Assembly (NCBI GenBank): GCA_035452965.1
Contig: DAOTCE010000006.1
Coordinates: 62,001 to 126,000 of the forward strand
Source of the DNA: Candidatus Paceibacterota bacterium
GTDB taxonomy: Bacteria; Verrucomicrobiota; Verrucomicrobiia; Limisphaerales; UBA8199
Length of the DNA stretch: 64,000 nt
Direction of reading: 5' to 3'
In this document: in pieces, positions 60,346 to 64,000 of the stretch
Position numbering within the stretch: the stretch's first letter is position 1
How the letters are laid out: the number at the start of each line of letters is the position of its first letter
Translations under genes and position numbers: made by a program
Notes under the pieces: generated by a model
What the model saw: only the letters and a program-made list of their open reading frames with translations
Database searches by the model: none
What the model was told of the DNA's origin: nothing

Positions 60346-63300
60346 TCAAGGGATTAGAACTACGCGATAGAAACGGCGCACTTTTGAGCCGATAGTATCG
60401 GACGCCGTGATCGCAGTGCCCGTCGCCACGGTCTCAGCACCTAAATTGGTCCAATCGGAGGAGTCCAAGACTTCCTTATACTGGAGCTGGTAGATCTGTC
60501 CCGAAACCGAGCTCCACACCAGGTTGACAGCACCGTTGGATTGGGTGACCGCCTGGAATACCGGTGGCGATAGCACCGTGAGAACTGCGCTCGCGCTTAC
60601 TGTGGAGCCCAGACTGTTGGTGACAACGACAGAATACGCCCCCGAATCCGCCAGGGAGACGTCGGTGAGGGTCAGGCTGCTGGTGGCAGAGCCGGCAATA
60701 TTGCCGCCGTCTGCCAGTTGGATGCCGTTACGCCGCCAATTGTAGGAGAAAGGTTGGCTGCCGAAGAGCGAGACTTCAAAGATCACATTGGCCCCTGCAA
60801 GCACCGTCAGGTCGGCCGGCTGCGCGATGACTTGCGGAGCGAAACTGAGGCGAAAGACCGTCCCGTGCCCCCCCAGGCCCGCGTCGGTGGTGGTGCCGTA
60901 AAAGCTGCCATTGGTCCCCGTCACGAGAGCCGACATTGGATGCGCGCCGGTATCGAAGCCATCGAAACTCACCAGTGTGGTCATGACCCCGGCAGGCGTG
61001 ACGCGAAAGACGGTGCCGAGACGGTTGACGCCTCCGCCGTAAGTAGTGCCATAGAAGTTGCCATCGGCGCCTTGTATCAAGCTGGCCTCGGGAAACCAGC
61101 CATCCGAAGGAACGAACGCATTGAACGCATACAACGAAGTGAATACGCCATTGGTGGTGAGCTTGAAAATTGCTCCCTCCACTGGCACACCCATCAAAGT
61201 GCTATGCTTGGTGGTGCCGTAAAAAGCGCCATCCGCGCCCTGCACCAAGGCGGCGACTGTATGATTGGGAGCTGGTGGAAAGCTGCCTGCGTCGCTGCGA
61301 AACGAGTAAAGGTTGGTCAGCCTGCCATCAGGCAGCAGCTTGAACACACTGCCGCAATTGTTGGAGCCCCCATTCGGAGTGGTTCCGTAGATGCTGCCAT
61401 CCGCCCCCTGCACCAGGGCGGCCACGGGGGCACCGCCACTGGCATCACCCCTGAAGTAGTAAAGGGACTCGAGCACCCCATCGGGGGTAAGCCTGACAAT
61501 CGTGCCTTCATCATAGAGCCCACCACCCTGAGCCGTGCCGTAGAAGTTGCCGTCAGCGCCGTGCAACAGCGCCGCATACGGATTCCGTCCGTCCGCCAAG
61601 CCTGAGAAGGAGTGCAAGCTTGCCAGTTCACCATCCAACGTCACATTGAAGGCAGTGCCGGCGCCATAATCGCCGCCGTACTCGGTCGTACCATACAAGA
61701 AGCCATCGGCCCCCTCCACCAGCGCCGCCGCGGGCAACGCCCCGTTGGTCCAACTTAATGAAAACAGGGTTACAAATGCTCCATCAGGAGACGCCCGGAA
61801 GATAGTGCCCCCTTGATGCGCGCCTCCGTAAACCGTCGTGCCGTAGAGACTTCCGTTGCTGGCCTGCACCAGTCCATTCGGACTGCCGCCGCCTTCATCG
61901 CCTGTGAACCAGTGCAAAGTGGCCATGCGAGTCCCCGGCAAGCTGGCAGGAATGACCGCCAATACCGCTTCGGAACTGACCGCCGACCCGATGCTGTTGG
62001 TCACGATCGCAGTATAGGTGCCGCTGTCAGGTTCCATCGCAGCGTTCAGGGTGAGGCAGTGGCTGGAGGAACCCGATGCGTTGGTGCCATCGGCCAGGGG
62101 AATTCCGTTCTTCCTCCATTGGTAGGACAAAGGCAAACTGCCGACCGCCTCCACACAGAAACTCGCCCTGGAACCCGGAATCAACGCCCCCCCCACCGGT
62201 TGGAGCGTAAAGATCGGCGGTGATGAGGTGATGGACAGGATGGCGTTACTGCTTAGAACTGAGCCCAGGGAGTTCGTGATGAGCACCGAATAAGTCCCGG
62301 CATTGGCAAGCGTTACATTGGACAGCGTCACGGTGTCCGTGGCCGAACCGGCAAGGTTGCCGCTGTCGCTCACATTGGTTCCGTTCTTTCGCCACTGGTA
62401 GCCCAAAGGCGCACCGCCAAAGGCGCCAACATTAAGCACGACATCAGCGCCGGTAAATTCATCCTGGCTGACGGGTTGACGCGTGATTTGCGGGAAGGAG
62501 TTGACATGGATAGCGAAAACAACGCCTTTGCCCTTCGCACCGCCGTCCCGGGTCGTGCCGTAAAGCCTGCCGTCGGGCCCCTGGATCAGAGTGGCCTGGG
62601 GATTGGCGCCGTTGTAGCCGTCGAACTGCACCAGTGTCAGCAGTGCGCCGTTGGTGGTAATGCCGAAAACGGTTCCAGCGCCATAGTCTCCGCCAATGGC
62701 GGTGGTGCCATAAAGTGCCCCGTCGCTGGCAAGCAGCAAGCCGCTCATCGGACTTGCCCCATCAGAACCACCACTAAAAGACCACAGCGCGGCGAGCACG
62801 TTGCCATCGGGCGCCACGCGGAAGACCGCGCCCTTGCCGTAACTGCCGCCCCCGGTCGTGGTGCCATAGAAGTTGCCATCGCTGCCCAGCGCCAGCGCTG
62901 CAGCGGGAAATGCGCTGCTGGCGCCATCGAAGGAAGCTACTGTGCCAAGCACGCCGTTGGTCGTGATTCGGAACACGGTGCCGTTTGTAGTAGCGCCCCC
63001 CCTGTAGGTTGTCCCGTAAAGGCTCCCATCAACTCCTCGCGCCAGCCCGGCGTAAGGCAATCCGCCGTCATTGCCATCGCTGAATGAATACAGGTTGCTG
63101 ATCGTGCCGTGCATTCCGTTGCGCGTCATGCGGTACACCGTGCCGAAGAACTGGGTGACACCGCCGCCATAAGTGGTGCCGTAGTAGTGGCCATCCGTCC
63201 CTTGCGTCAATTCCGAGTATGGCAGCGCACTGCCGGGTAGATCGAACGAAACCAAGCTAACCAGTCCGCCATTGGTGCCAGTCTTGAAAATGGTGCCAAG

Positions 63301-64000
63301 GCCGTTGGAACCACCGCCATAGGTCGTGCCGTAGAACTCGCCGAGGCCGGCTCGCACCAGGGCCGCCCGGGGATTTGCCCCATCGCCAACACCATTGAAC
63401 GACCATACTGGCGTCAACACGCCACCAGTAGTCATGCGGAACACGGTGCCGAAGGAATTGGTGCCACCGGTTTGTGTCGTGCCATACAATTGGCCATCGG
63501 CCCCCTGCACCAGCCCATTCGGATTGGCTCCATCGTTGCCGCCGCCGAACGAGTAGAGGGATTCCAGAGTCACTCCCGGCGCGGTCACCGAATCAATGGT
63601 CAGCAGGGCATTGGAACTGAGGACATACCCAAGGCCATTGACCACCACTGCGGCATAGGTTCCGGCGTCCGCGACCGACACGTTGCCGATGGTCAGTGTG
63701 CTGGTCGCGGTGCCGGACAAGTTGCCTCCGTCGGTCAAGAAAGTCCCGTCTTTGAGCCATAGGTATAATAGCGGCGGGGTGCCGACGGCCGACACGCTCA
63801 TCGTTACAGTCTGTTCCGGCACCGCCGCCTGGCTGCCCGGCTGCGCGGTGATGAACGGGGCCGAGGCGAGAACCGTGAGCTGTGCGACTGCGCTTGTCAC
63901 ACCCCCCGCGACGTTACGAATGTTGACCAAATACCCCCCCTCCTGGGCGGGAGATACATTGCTGAATATCAGGGTGCTGTTGGCAGTCCCGAAGACCTTG
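60346..64000 (-). CDS. GloVer-repeat/Ig-domain surface protein, 5' end outside window
   Basis: At least 1217 residues, continuing past the right edge with no start in the window. Order: an Ig-like end, Ig1 (ITAQPGSQAAVPEQ), seven GloVer repeats, Ig2 (QITRQPVSQ), Ig3 (IFTLQPVGG), seven more GloVer repeats, Ig4 (QVIAQPADL) and a C-terminal fibronectin-like end (FYRVVLIP). Each GloVer repeat (TIGR03803-type, named for Gloeobacter and Verrucomicrobium) shows a pattern like ALVQGADGNFYGTTYGGG. It is probably an exported or surface protein, possibly adhesive. The function is unknown. Confidence 0.9.
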   Translation of the reverse strand, partial: KVFGTANSTLIFSNVSPAQEGGYLVNIRNVAGGVTSAVAQLTVLASAPFITAQPGSQAAVPEQTVTMSVSAVGTPPLLYLWLKDGTFLTDGGNLSGTATSTLTIGNVSVADAGTYAAVVVNGLGYVLSSNALLTIDSVTAPGVTLESLYSFGGGNDGANPNGLVQGADGQLYGTTQTGGTNSFGTVFRMTTGGVLTPVWSFNGVGDGANPRAALVRAGLGEFYGTTYGGGSNGLGTIFKTGTNGGLVSLVSFDLPGSALPYSELTQGTDGHYYGTTYGGGVTQFFGTVYRMTRNGMHGTISNLYSFSDGNDGGLPYAGLARGVDGSLYGTTYRGGATTNGTVFRITTNGVLGTVASFDGASSAFPAAALALGSDGNFYGTTTGGGSYGKGAVFRVAPDGNVLAALWSFSGGSDGASPMSGLLLASDGALYGTTAIGGDYGAGTVFGITTNGALLTLVQFDGYNGANPQATLIQGPDGRLYGTTRDGGAKGKGVVFAIHVNSFPQITRQPVSQDEFTGADVVLNVGAFGGAPLGYQWRKNGTNVSDSGNLAGSATDTVTLSNVTLANAGTYSVLITNSLGSVLSSNAILSITSSPPIFTLQPVGGALIPGSRASFCVEAVGSLPLSYQWRKNGIPLADGTNASGSSSHCLTLNAAMEPDSGTYTAIVTNSIGSAVSSEAVLAVIPASLPGTRMATLHWFTGDEGGGSPNGLVQASNGSLYGTTVYGGAHQGGTIFRASPDGAFVTLFSLSWTNGALPAAALVEGADGFLYGTTEYGGDYGAGTAFNVTLDGELASLHSFSGLADGRNPYAALLHGADGNFYGTAQGGGLYDEGTIVRLTPDGVLESLYYFRGDASGGAPVAALVQGADGSIYGTTPNGGSNNCGSVFKLLPDGRLTNLYSFRSDAGSFPPAPNHTVAALVQGADGAFYGTTKHSTLMGVPVEGAIFKLTTNGVFTSLYAFNAFVPSDGWFPEASLIQGADGNFYGTTYGGGVNRLGTVFRVTPAGVMTTLVSFDGFDTGAHPMSALVTGTNGSFYGTTTDAGLGGHGTVFRLSFAPQVIAQPADLTVLAGANVIFEVSLFGSQPFSYNWRRNGIQLADGGNIAGSATSSLTLTDVSLADSGAYSVVVTNSLGSTVSASAVLTVLSPPVFQAVTQSNGAVNLVWSSVSGQIYQLQYKEVLDSSDWTNLGAETVATGTAITASDTIGSKVRRFYRVVLIP

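Noticed and set aside
60346..63930. Tandem DNA repeats that could suggest a CRISPR or satellite array
   Set aside because: Repeats are in frame, variable at third positions and encode GloVer protein repeats; there are no constant repeats with unique spacers.

Overview
The window (roughly 60% G+C by eye) looks like a chromosomal piece of a free-living member of the Verrucomicrobiota, probably of the Pedosphaera/Limisphaera type. This is inferred from gene content, not from a marker tree. The supporting content is a giant protein built of GloVer (Gloeobacter/Verrucomicrobium) repeats and Ig-like domains, two PVC-style pseudopilins with an H-x-DG-type C-terminus, Tat-exported Gfo/Idh/MocA oxidoreductases, secreted sugar-isomerase-like TIM barrels, a DUF5107-TPR protein, a GH172 enzyme and a HEAT-repeat secreted protein. 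No rRNA, tRNA, CRISPR array, phage or complete insertion sequence was seen.

Layout. 182-6440: a tight plus-strand operon for an exotic sugar or furanoside (DUF6786 protein, FucP-like MFS symporter with unusual insertions, GH172, Tat-exported isomerase-like protein). 6523-9715: a small secreted unknown and a 760-residue fusion of a PfkB kinase, a linker domain and an NMN/NaMN adenylyltransferase. 9739-17920: a minus-strand run GH2 glycosidase > pgm > tal > pgi > pgl, feeding released sugar into glycolysis and the pentose phosphate pathway. 18953-21622: parB, a second PfkB kinase and def. 21743-24338: an orphan BMP-type binding protein and a Gfo/Idh oxidoreductase. 24364-25324: pseudopilin and a small membrane peptide. 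25549-31642: a beta-propeller sensor kinase, its response regulator and a secreted CBM/hydrolase-like protein in one operon. 31678-34583: a secreted ASH-domain protein and an orphan DNA methyltransferase.

34777-36460 is the ribosomal operon rpsP-khpA-trmD-rplS (no rimM). 36573-42324 carries housekeeping genes on the minus strand: hisS, HU/IHF, pyrK-pyrD and squalene-hopene cyclase. 42506-47740 holds sugar-metabolism proteins of the DUF5107/TIM-barrel kind. 47914-52341 holds glnS, purN and hisG. 52348-56167 is a secreted HEAT-repeat protein with a Gfo/Idh oxidoreductase. 56220-59195 is a ferrous iron uptake operon with two FeoA-type proteins and FeoB. 59354-60169 is a second pseudopilin. 60346-64000 is the 3' part of the GloVer/Ig giant gene, which runs off the right edge.

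The most unusual non-coding signal is a dispersed element of about 280 bp present three times (near 18.55, 32.98 and 50.24 kb). Each copy is centred on a 42-44 bp near-perfect palindrome whose centre differs between copies by paired, compensatory changes. It occupies the only three gene-free stretches longer than 700 bp. The most unusual coding signal is the PfkB/adenylyltransferase fusion, which could join two NAD-salvage steps in one chain by an architecture different from NadR.
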